NCBI GenBank assembly: GCA_030596385.1
Contig: JAUVKD010000003.1
Location: forward strand, 1 to 12,200
Reading direction: 5' to 3'
DNA from: Methanosarcinaceae archaeon
Lineage (GTDB): Archaea; Halobacteriota; Methanosarcinia; Methanosarcinales; Methanosarcinaceae
Length of the DNA stretch: 12,200 nucleotides
How positions within the stretch are numbered: position 1 is the first letter of the stretch; every line of letters begins with the position of its first letter. Under the pieces are notes generated by a model. It did not search any database. It had not been told where the DNA came from and worked only from the letters and a program-made list of their open reading frames with translations. Both the position numbers and the translations under genes were made by a program. Below, piece by piece: positions 1 to 7,585 of the stretch.

Positions 1-2
1 CC

Positions 3-152
3 CTGATGCATTCAAGAGCAATAGACTTCTTTCAGGCATGGTATAATTTTGTTAAGCCACATAAATCACTACGATTAATGATCAATTGTGGGAACAAAAA
101 ATGGTTGCAAAGGACACCAGCTATGGCTCATAAAATTGCAGACCATATTTAG
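3..152 (+). CDS. C-terminal fragment of a DDE-type transposase (cut by window start)
   Basis: The frame starting at base 3 is open from the window edge to TAG at 150-152 and gives 49 residues. They include WYNFVKPHKSLRL and, near the end, RTPAMAHKIADHI. This is the usual tail of integrase-core (DDE) transposases: an N-F-x-R/K-P-H-x-S-L segment after the catalytic Glu helix, then a TPAM..(I/L)(A/T)DHI ending. The catalytic DDE residues would lie upstream and are not visible, so activity cannot be judged. The protein stops directly after DHI, a little earlier than many relatives, which continue with a short WxxxEL tail. The exact IS family cannot be assigned from this piece. The element's right terminal inverted repeat should lie shortly after 152, but it cannot be recognised without the left end. 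Confidence 0.72.
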   Translation: MMHSRAIDFFQAWYNFVKPHKSLRLMINCGNKKWLQRTPAMAHKIADHI

Positions 153-193
153 ATATTGAAAGAATTATTATCGTTCAGAGTGTCCATTCAGTA

Positions 194-232
194 ACTCGGT
201 GACACGACCGAGTATTGAAGATCAAGTTTTTT
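194..232 (+). terminator. Hairpin plus T run after the transposase gene
   Basis: A perfect 7-bp stem (ACTCGGT at 194-200 and ACCGAGT at 207-213) with a 6-nt loop is followed 13 nt later by six T residues (227-232) and then six A residues. It lies 42 bp after the transposase stop on the same strand, so it may end that transcript. It could equally be a structured end of the insertion sequence. Confidence 0.4.
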
Positions 233-390
233 AAAAAATGAACGATTGGAACACAGTATTTACCTAATTAAGTGGGTATGTTCGGCGAAAAAAGTGAAAA
301 TCACTAGATTACGGAATTGTGCCCCCTTAGATTTGAAGTGGGTACAAATATTATATTTATTTATATATTTATTTGCTGGCTGGCTTCAAT

Positions 391-398
391 AAAATATC
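391..398. repeat. Left target-site duplication of the MITE
   Basis: The octamer AAAATATC abuts the left terminal inverted repeat and is repeated exactly in direct orientation at 594-601, just outside the right one. The bases beyond (T at 390, A at 602) belong to unrelated sequence, so the repeat ends sharply at 8 bp. Confidence 0.85.
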
Positions 399-593
399 GT
401 AACTATTCAGCCATACTAAAAACCGGATAACGATGGCGAAAATCTGTTTATTTATGTCTATGGCGGCACATTTATCAGTTTTCAATACTGAGTCTATGTC
501 CATCGATTTCAAAGGTGTTTGACAATTGTGTGCAATTATCAATTTGTGGGCGATTCAGTCTACAGATAACGTTTATGATGGCTGAATAGTTAC
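399..593. mobile_element. 195-bp MITE with IS66-type ends
   Basis: The left end GTAACTATTCAGCCAT (399-414) is repeated in exact inverse at the right end (578-593), a 16-bp perfect terminal inverted repeat. The identical octamer AAAATATC lies immediately outside both ends (391-398 and 594-601), as expected for an 8-bp target-site duplication. Termini starting 5'-GTAA and 8-bp duplications are the published hallmarks of IS66-family elements. The interior is 163 bp and too short for a transposase, so this would be a non-autonomous derivative mobilised in trans. The motif GATAACG occurs just inside both ends (near 427 and 565) in direct orientation, and a 10-bp stem with one C-A mismatch sits at 519-542 around a TGTG loop. 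Perfect ends and an intact duplication suggest a fairly recent insertion. Confidence 0.88.
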
Positions 594-601
594 AAAATAT
601 C
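594..601. repeat. Right target-site duplication of the MITE
   Basis: Second copy of AAAATATC, directly abutting the right inverted repeat. It is identical to 391-398. Confidence 0.85.
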
Positions 602-768
602 AATATACAGGCAAATTGCAAGACTCTTGCAACGATAGTGTAGAAGGCAAAGGAATTGGTAAAAAGAAAAGGGCCGTTTGTAATGAGATGCACAGATGTT
701 CGGAATTTGCCTTGGTCTTAAAAGATACTAACACCAATTGTGTCTTATTGCATGAATGGAGGCAAACC

Positions 769-888
769 TATAAAAACATTAATCGAAATGAAAACTGTTG
801 CCCGATACAAAAATAAGATGAAATCGTTTGATCTTCATCTTCATGATGTGGGAACGTGCCACGCTTTCGCGTGGTCGCGTCGTTTTTT
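769..888 (+). ncRNA. Possible small RNA with TATA box and hairpin terminator
   Basis: A TATA-like box (CCTATAAAAAC, about 768-778) would place a transcript start near 800. At 859-874 there is a GC-rich hairpin, CCACGC-TTTC-GCGTGG, followed by GCG-rich bases and six T residues (883-888), which looks like an intrinsic terminator. No convincing protein lies between, so a transcript of about 90 nt would be non-coding. It resembles no RNA family I recognise. The hairpin could also be a stray structure or part of a decayed element. Confidence 0.25.
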
Positions 889-992
889 GCATCTGTTTGC
901 TCCCCGTTTAGCTATATTGGATAGTTGGAACGCACAGGGTTATCCGGAAGTTTATTGATGCACCATCCAGCGGGACAAGCCCGTTTCAAATA

Positions 993-1002
993 TTTTTATA
1001 TA
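993..1002 (+). promoter_or_regulatory. Probable TATA box of guaAa
   Basis: TTTTTATATA, preceded by an A/C-rich TTTCAAA stretch that could act as BRE, lies 67-76 bp before the ATG at 1069. Archaeal start-site spacing would give a leader of roughly 40-50 nt. No strong Shine-Dalgarno is present before the ATG. Confidence 0.45.
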
Positions 1003-1068
1003 CATTATCCTGCATTCAATTATTGCAATAAATGCAGATACAATTTTTCCAAAAAGATGGGACATATT

Positions 1069-1638
1069 ATGAAAGAACTAACAATACTGGTCATAAACAA
1101 CTATGGACAATTCTGTCATCTTATCCACAGGACGGTACGCGATCTTGACATGGATACAAGGATAGTATCTAACACGACCACGGTAGAAGACATCATATCA
1201 GAGCAACCGGACGGACTTATTTTAAGCGGCGGTCCTACTATTGAACGCATGGGCATCTGTCCGGCGTATTTAGAAAAGATCGATGTGCCTATTTTTGGTA
1301 TATGCCTCGGACATCAAATTATTGCAAAAACATTCGGCGGAGAGATCGGTTGTGGCAAACACGGCGGATACGCCGCTATTGAGATCGAAGTGATCGATGA
1401 GGACGATATCTTAAAGGGAATAGGTCCCGGATTGTCGGTCTGGGCATCACATGCTGACGAGGTCACAGTCATGCCGGAAGGATTTATACAACTCGCACGT
1501 TCAAATATATGCGAAATAGAGGCAATGCGCCATCCGGAAAAACCTATTTATGGGGTACAGTGGCATCCGGAGGTTGCACATACGAAAAAAGGCGAAGAAT
1601 TGTTTATGAACTTTTTTGATGTTTGTAGTAGGTATTGA
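1069..1638 (+). CDS. guaAa: GMP synthase [glutamine-hydrolysing] subunit A (glutaminase)
   Basis: This is the glutamine amidotransferase half of archaeal GMP synthase. It hydrolyses glutamine and channels ammonia to the separate PP-ATPase subunit, which aminates XMP to GMP in the cytoplasm. From ATG 1069 the protein has 189 residues, the normal length for this stand-alone subunit. It is a class I amidotransferase: the oxyanion segment ILSGGP is near residue 45, the nucleophile elbow GICLGHQ carries the catalytic Cys near residue 77, SHADEV follows near 123, and the catalytic His/Glu sit in QWHPEV near 166-168. All catalytic residues are intact. The frame is open further upstream (to 925), but conserved sequence begins at [14 protein letters not shown]; an ATG at 1057 (MGHIMKEL) is the only near alternative. 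The partner subunit gene is not in the window. It converges with hel308 with only 8 bp between stops. Confidence 0.95.
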   Translation: MKELTILVINNYGQFCHLIHRTVRDLDMDTRIVSNTTTVEDIISEQPDGLILSGGPTIERMGICPAYLEKIDVPIFGICLGHQIIAKTFGGEIGCGKHGGYAAIEIEVIDEDDILKGIGPGLSVWASHADEVTVMPEGFIQLARSNICEIEAMRHPEKPIYGVQWHPEVAHTKKGEELFMNFFDVCSRY

Positions 1639-1646
1639 CGCCAAGT

Positions 1647-3842
1647 CTAAAAATCATCTATTGTCTTTTGACCGGTAATTAAATGTTCTATTTCCCTTGA
1701 TCCGACTGAGATTCCACTCGTTTTGTTATCCACAGTTACTCCGAGTTGGGTAAGTATCTTTTCTGCAATCTTTGGTCCGACGATATTAGAGATTTCCGCA
1801 ATGTTTGCCTGTTTAAGATCAAATTCGGACTTAAAGCCGGCATCATATAATTTGCGTGCACGAACACGTCCAACGTTTCGAATTCCTACGAGTTTACCAA
1901 GTTCAGGGCTTGCACCGTATTTGATTCGTTTCTTCAGTTCATATGCTTTATCCGCCCCCTTTGCTCCCGCTAGATTTGCATGTTGTGCAGATGCGTGCAT
2001 TAGCCACTCGGCAGTATTGGAGAATGCATGTATGTCACCTTCACCAACTCCGAACTTTTTAGTGATGTTATCGGATGGAACTTCGTTTATCCAGTCAAGC
2101 ATCAATAAGGCAGTTTTAACTTCCCCCAGGAACCATTCGTAATCAACGGCTTTGTACTGGCTTGGAATATGAGCAAATTCTTCGCTATGTGCCATTACAA
2201 GATCATTTATCCATTCATAATCTGATGAGCGCATGTACAATTGCCGCATATCGGGTGTACTACATACAAGATGCAATAGCGTAAGGTCAGTGATAACTCC
2301 TGCATTTTTCAATCCGTCAATGAGAGTAGATCCTGAAAGCGGATCAATATACATCATTGAAATGACTTTTCCCAGATTTGTCGGCCTTAGTCCGATATCA
2401 TCAATTATCATATCATGCTCTATTAAAAAACCAAGACATTCATCAATCACGCCCTTCAAACTCCATGTTTCCTGTTGGTGTGCAAAAAAGGTCAAGCCAA
2501 TAAATTCCATAAGTCCCTCGCGTGTTGATGCGAATCCGTTCACAATGGTGGAGAGCACATGCGTTCTGAGTGCATTTTCGGTTCCGAGTTTTGACCATAT
2601 ATCCTCTGCTTTCGAATCTACATAATGGTTCAGGACGTATGTAAATTCATCATAGGAACGTGCAAGAAGAACCGATTCACCATAAGGGTCAAGATGCGGG
2701 CGTCCAGCCCTGCCTGCCATCTGTTTATATTCAAGAACAGGTATCGGTTGCATTCCGAAATTCGGGTCGTACCGTTTGTAATTCCTGATAATGACACGTC
2801 TTGCAGGCAGGTTTAAGCCTGCTGCAAGTGTTGGTGTACTGGATATAATCTTAATAGTGTTCTGCCGGAATCCCTCCTCAACCAATTTCCTGTGGTCAGA
2901 GTTCAAGCCTGCGTGATGGAATGCTGCACCGCCTTTTACACATTTTGCAAGCACCTGGGCGGTTTCGGTTTCCCCTGAATCAAGTATATTGCTTGCAATT
3001 TCATTAAGTGCCGCTTTTTCATTTACACTGAGCACTTTTGTGACACTCCGGCTTGCTGCTTTTGCAAAACCGGTACAATTGCGGCGACTGTTCTCAAACA
3101 CAAGACACTGTCCGCCATCCCCGAGTGTATCCAGGACAAGGTTTATTGCCATGTCATCGGTTGCATGTCTAATCGATTTTTGCGAATCACTGAAATTGAT
3201 CGCATCTCCATAAAAAACACCTTCACGAAGTTCTATTGGTCTCCATTCACTAAGAATAAGTTCTGCACCAAGCCAGTCTGCGACCTCCTGTGCATTTCCC
3301 ACCGTGGCTGAAAGTGCAATGATCTGGGTGCCAGGGTTGAGTTTTATGAGTTTTGCTATTGTGATCTCAAGTGTAGGTCCCCGGTTTGCAGAATCCAGCA
3401 GATGCACTTCATCAACCACAATGGTTGTAATATCCTTCATCCATGATGTTTCATTGCGTAGCAATGAATCTGTTTTCTCAGAAGTTGCAACAATGATATC
3501 GTTAATACCAAGCCATTCGTCCTTTGACTCAAAATCCCCTGTTGAAATACCGGTTCTGACCCCAAGCGGCGCAAATTCCCTGAACCGATCATATTTTTCA
3601 GACGCAAGTGCGCGAAGAGGCACAATATATAATGTTTTGCCGCCATTTGTGATCGACTTTAACATCGCAAGTTCTGCAAGAAGTGTCTTACCGGATGCTG
3701 TCGGAATTGCAGCAAGGATGTTTTTGCCGGACAGGAGTCCTTTTCCGACTGCTTCTGCTTGCGGCGGATAGAGTTCTTTGATGCCGGAATCTATATAAAA
3801 TTTGATGATATTTTCCGGCAGGTCAAGGGAGTTAATTTTCAT
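1647..3842 (-). CDS. hel308: ATP-dependent DNA helicase Hel308
   Basis: Superfamily 2 Ski2-like 3'-5' DNA helicase of 731 residues, the usual Hel308 size. The family unwinds lagging-strand and forked DNA at stalled replication forks. Seen in order: Q-motif Gln28 in YPPQAEAV; Walker [10 protein letters not shown] (45-53); DEVH box (144-147); SAT motif III (178-180); HHAGL (309-313); motif [10 protein letters not shown] (374-381). A winged-helix and ratchet region of about 405-645 follows, then a helix-hairpin-helix segment ([18 protein letters not shown] and [11 protein letters not shown]) from about 650. The last residues, QKTIDDF, fit a QxxIxxF PCNA-interacting motif. The protein appears complete. 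No Shine-Dalgarno precedes the ATG and a TATA box lies about 30 bp upstream, so the mRNA probably has almost no leader. Confidence 0.97.
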   Translation of the reverse strand: MKINSLDLPENIIKFYIDSGIKELYPPQAEAVGKGLLSGKNILAAIPTASGKTLLAELAMLKSITNGGKTLYIVPLRALASEKYDRFREFAPLGVRTGISTGDFESKDEWLGINDIIVATSEKTDSLLRNETSWMKDITTIVVDEVHLLDSANRGPTLEITIAKLIKLNPGTQIIALSATVGNAQEVADWLGAELILSEWRPIELREGVFYGDAINFSDSQKSIRHATDDMAINLVLDTLGDGGQCLVFENSRRNCTGFAKAASRSVTKVLSVNEKAALNEIASNILDSGETETAQVLAKCVKGGAAFHHAGLNSDHRKLVEEGFRQNTIKIISSTPTLAAGLNLPARRVIIRNYKRYDPNFGMQPIPVLEYKQMAGRAGRPHLDPYGESVLLARSYDEFTYVLNHYVDSKAEDIWSKLGTENALRTHVLSTIVNGFASTREGLMEFIGLTFFAHQQETWSLKGVIDECLGFLIEHDMIIDDIGLRPTNLGKVISMMYIDPLSGSTLIDGLKNAGVITDLTLLHLVCSTPDMRQLYMRSSDYEWINDLVMAHSEEFAHIPSQYKAVDYEWFLGEVKTALLMLDWINEVPSDNITKKFGVGEGDIHAFSNTAEWLMHASAQHANLAGAKGADKAYELKKRIKYGASPELGKLVGIRNVGRVRARKLYDAGFKSEFDLKQANIAEISNIVGPKIAEKILTQLGVTVDNKTSGISVGSREIEHLITGQKTIDDF

Positions 3843-3870
3843 CTGGACTCACAGCATACGTTACAGCACG

Positions 3871-3879
3871 ATTTAATAA
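3871..3879 (-). promoter_or_regulatory. Probable TATA box of hel308
   Basis: On the minus strand CTTATTAAAT is centred about 33 bp before the hel308 ATG. With archaeal TATA-to-start spacing of about 25 bp, transcription would begin within roughly 10 nt of the start codon, which fits the absence of a Shine-Dalgarno. Confidence 0.45.
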
Positions 3880-3971
3880 GTACCTTTTTGAAATTTCAGA
3901 TTAACTTTTATGTGAAAAATGAGTATCAAACATTGCGACGGCACACTCAAACACAGCAGAGATGCGGTGTA

Positions 3972-4021
3972 TAACAATTAAGATAAAAAAGATTGGAAAT
4001 TTTTTAAAAAAAGAATTGTTA
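3972..4021. repeat. 8-bp inverted repeat around an A/T-tract core
   Basis: TAACAATT at 3972-3979 is inverted exactly as AATTGTTA at 4014-4021. The 34 bp between them are A runs and T runs (AAATTTTTTAAAAAAA) that can fold on themselves. It adjoins the 12-bp inverted repeat at 4023-4052. Its role is unknown; it may be a second terminator or a remnant of an inserted element. Confidence 0.45.
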
Positions 4022-4022
4022 C

Positions 4023-4052
4023 ATATATTCTGTTATATTTAACAGAATATAT
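4023..4052. repeat. Perfect 12-bp inverted repeat with 6-nt loop
   Basis: ATATATTCTGTT (4023-4034) and AACAGAATATAT (4041-4052) are exact inverse copies around ATATTT. It lies between the stop of the 86-aa gene and the promoter of hel308. As RNA it would be a stable hairpin, suggesting a transcript end. As DNA it could be an operator, but it is about 180 bp from the hel308 start, which makes an operator less likely. Confidence 0.6.
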
Positions 4053-4069
4053 AAAATATATTGGCTATA

Positions 4070-4091
4070 AAAATGGCGGGGGGACACCCCC
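4070..4091 (-). terminator. GC hairpin with T tract after the 86-aa gene
   Basis: Read on the minus strand, GGGGG-TGT-CCCCC (4091-4079) is followed by GCCATTTTTAT. This hairpin plus T tract begins 13 nt after the stop codon of the 86-aa gene and is oriented to end its transcript. Confidence 0.55.
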
Positions 4092-4103
4092 ACTATTGAC
4101 TTT

Positions 4104-4364
4104 TTAATCATAAGTCTCGCCAGTAGGTATTCTCATAGCCAGAAGCTTTTGTTCATGTGGTTTTAGTTTATGATACATAAGATCCATAGCTGTCATTGAA
4201 TGGTATCCTTTATTTAGCAAGTTATGCCGGTTGTGAAAATCGTCCACTGCCCAATTAAAGGCATCCCATACCTTCCAATTGTTTTGATATATCTTATCTA
4301 CTGCTGCATCTATTGCAGGCTCCATGTCATGCATCAAATCTTCTTTATTATAAAATTCTACCAT
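4104..4364 (-). CDS. Uncharacterised 86-aa acidic protein with a strong ribosome binding site
   Basis: I do not recognise this protein as a named family. It has 86 residues and is predicted to be helical, soluble and acidic in the N-terminal half (MHDMEPAIDAAVDKIY). It has no Cys, no signal peptide and no membrane segment. The middle FNWAVDDFHNRHNLLNKGYHS followed by MTAMDLMY has a loose look of the aromatic/Asn/His-rich tail of DDE transposases (wxxxFNxxRxHxxLxxxTP), so it could be a domesticated or decayed transposase end; that is a weak inference. Reality as a gene is supported by a near-perfect Shine-Dalgarno, a TATA box at proper distance and a terminator after the stop. It stands alone between sepCysS and hel308 on the same strand, with about 260 bp to hel308, so it is probably its own transcript. 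Confidence 0.68.
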   Translation of the reverse strand: MVEFYNKEDLMHDMEPAIDAAVDKIYQNNWKVWDAFNWAVDDFHNRHNLLNKGYHSMTAMDLMYHKLKPHEQKLLAMRIPTGETYD

Positions 4365-4373
4365 ACAGTAAAG

Positions 4374-4385
4374 TCACCTCCTTTT
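4374..4385 (-). promoter_or_regulatory. Near-perfect Shine-Dalgarno of the 86-aa gene
   Basis: The minus strand reads AAAGGAGGTGACTTTACTGT and then ATG. GGAGGTGA is fully complementary to the archaeal 16S rRNA 3' end (CACCUCC), with 8 nt between it and the ATG. No other gene in this window has such a strong site; most have none. It fixes the start at 4364 and suggests high translation. Confidence 0.8.
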
Positions 4386-4401
4386 GTAATACGAATAAAC
4401 T

Positions 4402-4414
4402 GATATTTAATATA
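4402..4414 (-). promoter_or_regulatory. TATA box of the 86-aa gene
   Basis: The minus-strand ATATATTAAATAT is centred about 44 bp before the ATG. This predicts an RNA start near 4380-4385, just ahead of the Shine-Dalgarno, giving a short leader. Repeated GTAATAC half-sites border it on both sides. Confidence 0.5.
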
Positions 4415-4446
4415 TAGTATTACAAATAATAATTATAGTAATACTA
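4415..4446. promoter_or_regulatory. Operator-like inverted repeat upstream of the 86-aa gene
   Basis: TAGTATTAC (4415-4423) and GTAATACTA (4438-4446) are perfect 9-bp inverse copies separated by 14 bp (centre-to-centre 23 bp, about two DNA turns). A third half-site, GTAATAC, occurs at 4386-4392 on the other side of the TATA box, near the expected RNA start. This layout is what one expects for a dimeric repressor or activator controlling this promoter. The regulator is not identified. Confidence 0.55.
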
Positions 4447-4720
4447 GGTAATAAAGCTTTCCTTTGTTCAAGTGGAACTTTTCAATCTATTTTGGGTAAA
4501 ATTATTTATATAAATTGTCCAAAAACTAAAAGCACATGCTAAAATTTGATGATGTATATATATAGCATATTCAGGATAATACTATTCAATACAATTAATA
4601 ATTACCTAATTCGGATAAAATCCGGCTGAATTGTACAATAAATATTGGTTTTGATGCCTTCTGACAACGAAAGAAAATTAAAACGCAACACGAGTACCAG
4701 AGGCATTCGCTTAAAATCCA
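4447..4720. other. AT-rich spacer downstream of sepCysS
   Basis: No coding frame is visible. The stretch has a small composite palindrome at 4608-4632 (AATTC, CGGAT-AAA-ATCCG, GAATT) and an inverted pair ATGCTA/TAGCAT around 4538-4570. On the minus strand a T-rich run (GCGTTTTAATTTTCTTTCG, about 4668-4686) lies about 35-50 nt after the sepCysS stop; it could act as an archaeal U-tract terminator. Confidence 0.4.
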
Positions 4721-5884
<1,164 letters not shown>

Positions 5885-5910
5885 TCAAAAAGTGTGTACG
5901 GTCTGTGTGT

Positions 5911-5932
5911 CATATATATTTTATAATATTTA
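5911..5932 (-). promoter_or_regulatory. Probable TATA region of sepCysS
   Basis: The minus-strand AAATATTATAAAATATATATG lies 36-57 bp before the ATG. Start-site spacing would put the 5' end close to the Shine-Dalgarno GAGGA (5882-5886), so the leader would be short. Several overlapping TATA-like cores make the exact box uncertain. Confidence 0.45.
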
Positions 5933-6000
5933 TACAACAAATATATTATTTAGAACACTAATAACAATATGTATTGCACAGCATACATCGTAATATTGAA

Positions 6001-7002
6001 CTAATCCATTACATCCAGCATAGCATCAATAGTCTTTTGGGGTGTGGAAGTCGTATTTACAATATAAGGATTTACTTTCCTAAACAATTTCTCGAAAAAC
6101 TTGATCCTCAAATCCTGTTTTCTCTCATCTTTAATAAGCAAGTGTGGATTGCAAAAATCATTTGCCAAAAGATAATCGATCATTTCATCTCCATTCATGT
6201 TGCGCACAAGTTGTGGATCAGAAAGATCCCTCTTAAGAGTAAAGAACGTCTCAAGCGTGGTTTTATCATGCATCTTCGCAGCACCGATCACATTCCGCAA
6301 ATTAATTACTGCCCTGTGTTTCGAATCAAGATGGGTCTGTTCCATGATAGGCTTGAATTCCTCAAAATCGTCCTCAATACCTTCTCTTATGTAAACATTT
6401 TTTTCAGATGACATGCATACAGCCTCACCATGCTGGAACCGTGTAAAAAACCAATCATCGCTCACAAGTGAAGTATGTGACCGGCGCATCAATCCATAAC
6501 CAAGCGTGGTTTTGCCAGTTCCACTTGGTGCAACAATAGCAACACCGCTGCCATTGTACTCAAGGCATGCGCCGTGAAGTGAATAAAACCTGTGTACATC
6601 TTCCAGCACATCCCCCGCAACAGCAAGAGCCTGGGATTTCACATAACCATAATAATCACAATTCCAGATGAACGCAGTTCGTGAGAACGGATCGTATTCA
6701 ACCTTAAAGCCATTGATCTCAATATTATCAAAGACCAATATCCTACCATGCGAGCGTATTCTTTCACCAAAATGATAAAAATTCTCATCAAATGTACTCA
6801 TAGTTGCAAGCTGGTCTGTAATAAGTTTAATACAGCATCCATTTATGTCAACCTTACGTTCAAGCAAAAGACGATTTTCTTTTTTTAACTCTTTCCAGCG
6901 TTCGTCAGATTTTGATGTTGATATTATGTCTATTGTGTATGCCACATGTACCACTCCAATATATCCATATATGTTTTTCAGGTATTTAGAAGTTGACTCC
7001 AT
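6001..7002 (-). CDS. HPr kinase/phosphorylase-like P-loop protein
   Basis: 333 residues. The N-terminal 130 residues are not recognisable. The C-terminal part resembles the catalytic domain of HPr(Ser) kinase: SLHGACLEYNGSGVAIVAP leading into Walker A APSGTGKTT (158-166), then MRRSHTSLVSDDW (172-184), which aligns with the RGHxLVxDD segment of HPrK (substrate/acid-base His and Walker B-like acidic pair). In bacteria this fold phosphorylates a serine of HPr; relatives in peptide-modification clusters phosphorylate other serines. No HPr gene is nearby and most archaea lack the sugar PTS, so the substrate is unknown. Some archaeal and PqqD-linked members are annotated only as hypothetical ATPases. 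It precedes sepCysS on the same strand by 125 bp. No Shine-Dalgarno is seen; a TTAAAAAA box about 20 bp upstream of the ATG suggests a leaderless mRNA. Confidence 0.75.
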   Translation of the reverse strand: MESTSKYLKNIYGYIGVVHVAYTIDIISTSKSDERWKELKKENRLLLERKVDINGCCIKLITDQLATMSTFDENFYHFGERIRSHGRILVFDNIEINGFKVEYDPFSRTAFIWNCDYYGYVKSQALAVAGDVLEDVHRFYSLHGACLEYNGSGVAIVAPSGTGKTTLGYGLMRRSHTSLVSDDWFFTRFQHGEAVCMSSEKNVYIREGIEDDFEEFKPIMEQTHLDSKHRAVINLRNVIGAAKMHDKTTLETFFTLKRDLSDPQLVRNMNGDEMIDYLLANDFCNPHLLIKDERKQDLRIKFFEKLFRKVNPYIVNTTSTPQKTIDAMLDVMD

Positions 7003-7270
7003 TTTAATTTGACTTCCGGTTTTTTAAGTGTATACATCAAGTTTATTTTGTGATTATTCAATTATTATGTACAATATTCATGAAAATATAAAACAGTGAT
7101 ATGTTTATTGCATGTGTTTATACCTTAAATCTGACTCTTTAGGGCATATGTCTGATACAATTATCGCCTAAAACGTATAAATGATGTAAAAAAACACATA
7201 CTAACGACATTATATCGATTAACGGATGTTGAAATAGCCACATTTTAGCCACAAACAACATATTCAGTAT

Positions 7271-7356
7271 ATAGGGAATATGCATAGAAATATTTGCTGA
7301 GATTTTCAGATGCGAGCGAGCACATACTAATAAATATGTGAATGCTATGCCCTATT
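7271..7356. repeat. Nested inverted repeats, possible structured RNA
   Basis: Outer arms ATAGGG..GCATAG (7271-7287, with a 5-6-nt bulge) pair with CTATGCCCTAT (7345-7355). Inside are CTGA-GATTT-TCAG (7297-7309) and CACATA-CTAATAAA-TATGTG (7321-7340). Together they give a closing stem with two inner hairpins, like a three-way junction. No family is recognised and the stems are AT-rich, so this is suggestive only. Confidence 0.3.
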
Positions 7357-7430
7357 TAAGCGGAGTTAAGGTTTATAATCATAACGTGAATTGCTGCTGC
7401 TTCTATTAACTATTCGCCAGAATATAAGGT

Positions 7431-7463
7431 AATATAGCAAGATATAATAATATAGTAAGATAT
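7431..7463. repeat. Two 15-bp direct repeats, AATATAGYAAGATAT
   Basis: AATATAGCAAGATAT (7431-7445) and AATATAGTAAGATAT (7449-7463) match at 14 of 15 positions with an 18-bp period. A partial third copy, ATATCAAGATAT, follows near 7485-7496. They lie about 150 bp ahead of the next gene and could bind a regulator, but low complexity makes chance plausible. Confidence 0.45.
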
Positions 7464-7585
7464 TTGAAAATGGTTAAATACATTCATATCAAGATATTCT
7501 ATGAAGATTCGAGATCGTAATAGCGTTTTTCCAATTTAAAAGTTGAATTTAAGAGTGATCTTTATTTTCAAAAGAAGTTAACGAA

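Larger units (their letters stand above)
153..1068. other. Gene-poor region between transposase remnant and guaAa
   Basis: No reading frame in this 916-bp stretch looks like a real protein: the open frames are short, rich in Cys, His and Asn, and overlap on both strands. It does hold a hairpin at 194-213 followed by a T run, a 9-bp direct repeat (AAGTGGGTA at 270-278 and 336-344), a complete MITE at 399-593, a TATA-like box at 769-778, a GC-rich hairpin with T run at 859-888, and the guaAa promoter near 993-1002. The stretch reads as a landing zone for mobile DNA rather than a decayed gene. Confidence 0.6.

Noticed and set aside
270..344. 9-bp direct repeat AAGTGGGTA (270-278, 336-344) as a target duplication
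   Set aside because: The 57 bp between the copies have no inverted ends, so no element can be defined; a chance repeat is as likely.
475..693. 72-residue open frame on - strand overlapping the MITE right end
   Set aside because: It crosses the terminal repeat and target duplication of the mobile element, so it is a chance frame.
740..958. 72-residue open frame on + strand before guaAa
   Set aside because: The composition is not protein-like, the terminator-like hairpin at 859-888 runs through it, and it has no ribosome binding site or family resemblance.
925..1068. Upstream extension of the guaAa frame
   Set aside because: The 48 extra residues precede the family N-terminus, include the promoter TATA box and show no similarity.
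1647..1649. TAG stops of hel308 and the HPrK-like gene as possible pyrrolysine codons
   Set aside because: Hel308 already ends with its natural C-terminal motif at TAG, and nothing recognisable follows; no pyl gene or Pyl enzyme is visible.
3304..3771. 155-residue + strand frame opposite hel308, and other long frames opposite the glcD-like and sepCysS genes
   Set aside because: They mirror strongly conserved genes on the opposite strand and are Ser/Pro-rich by-products of their codons.
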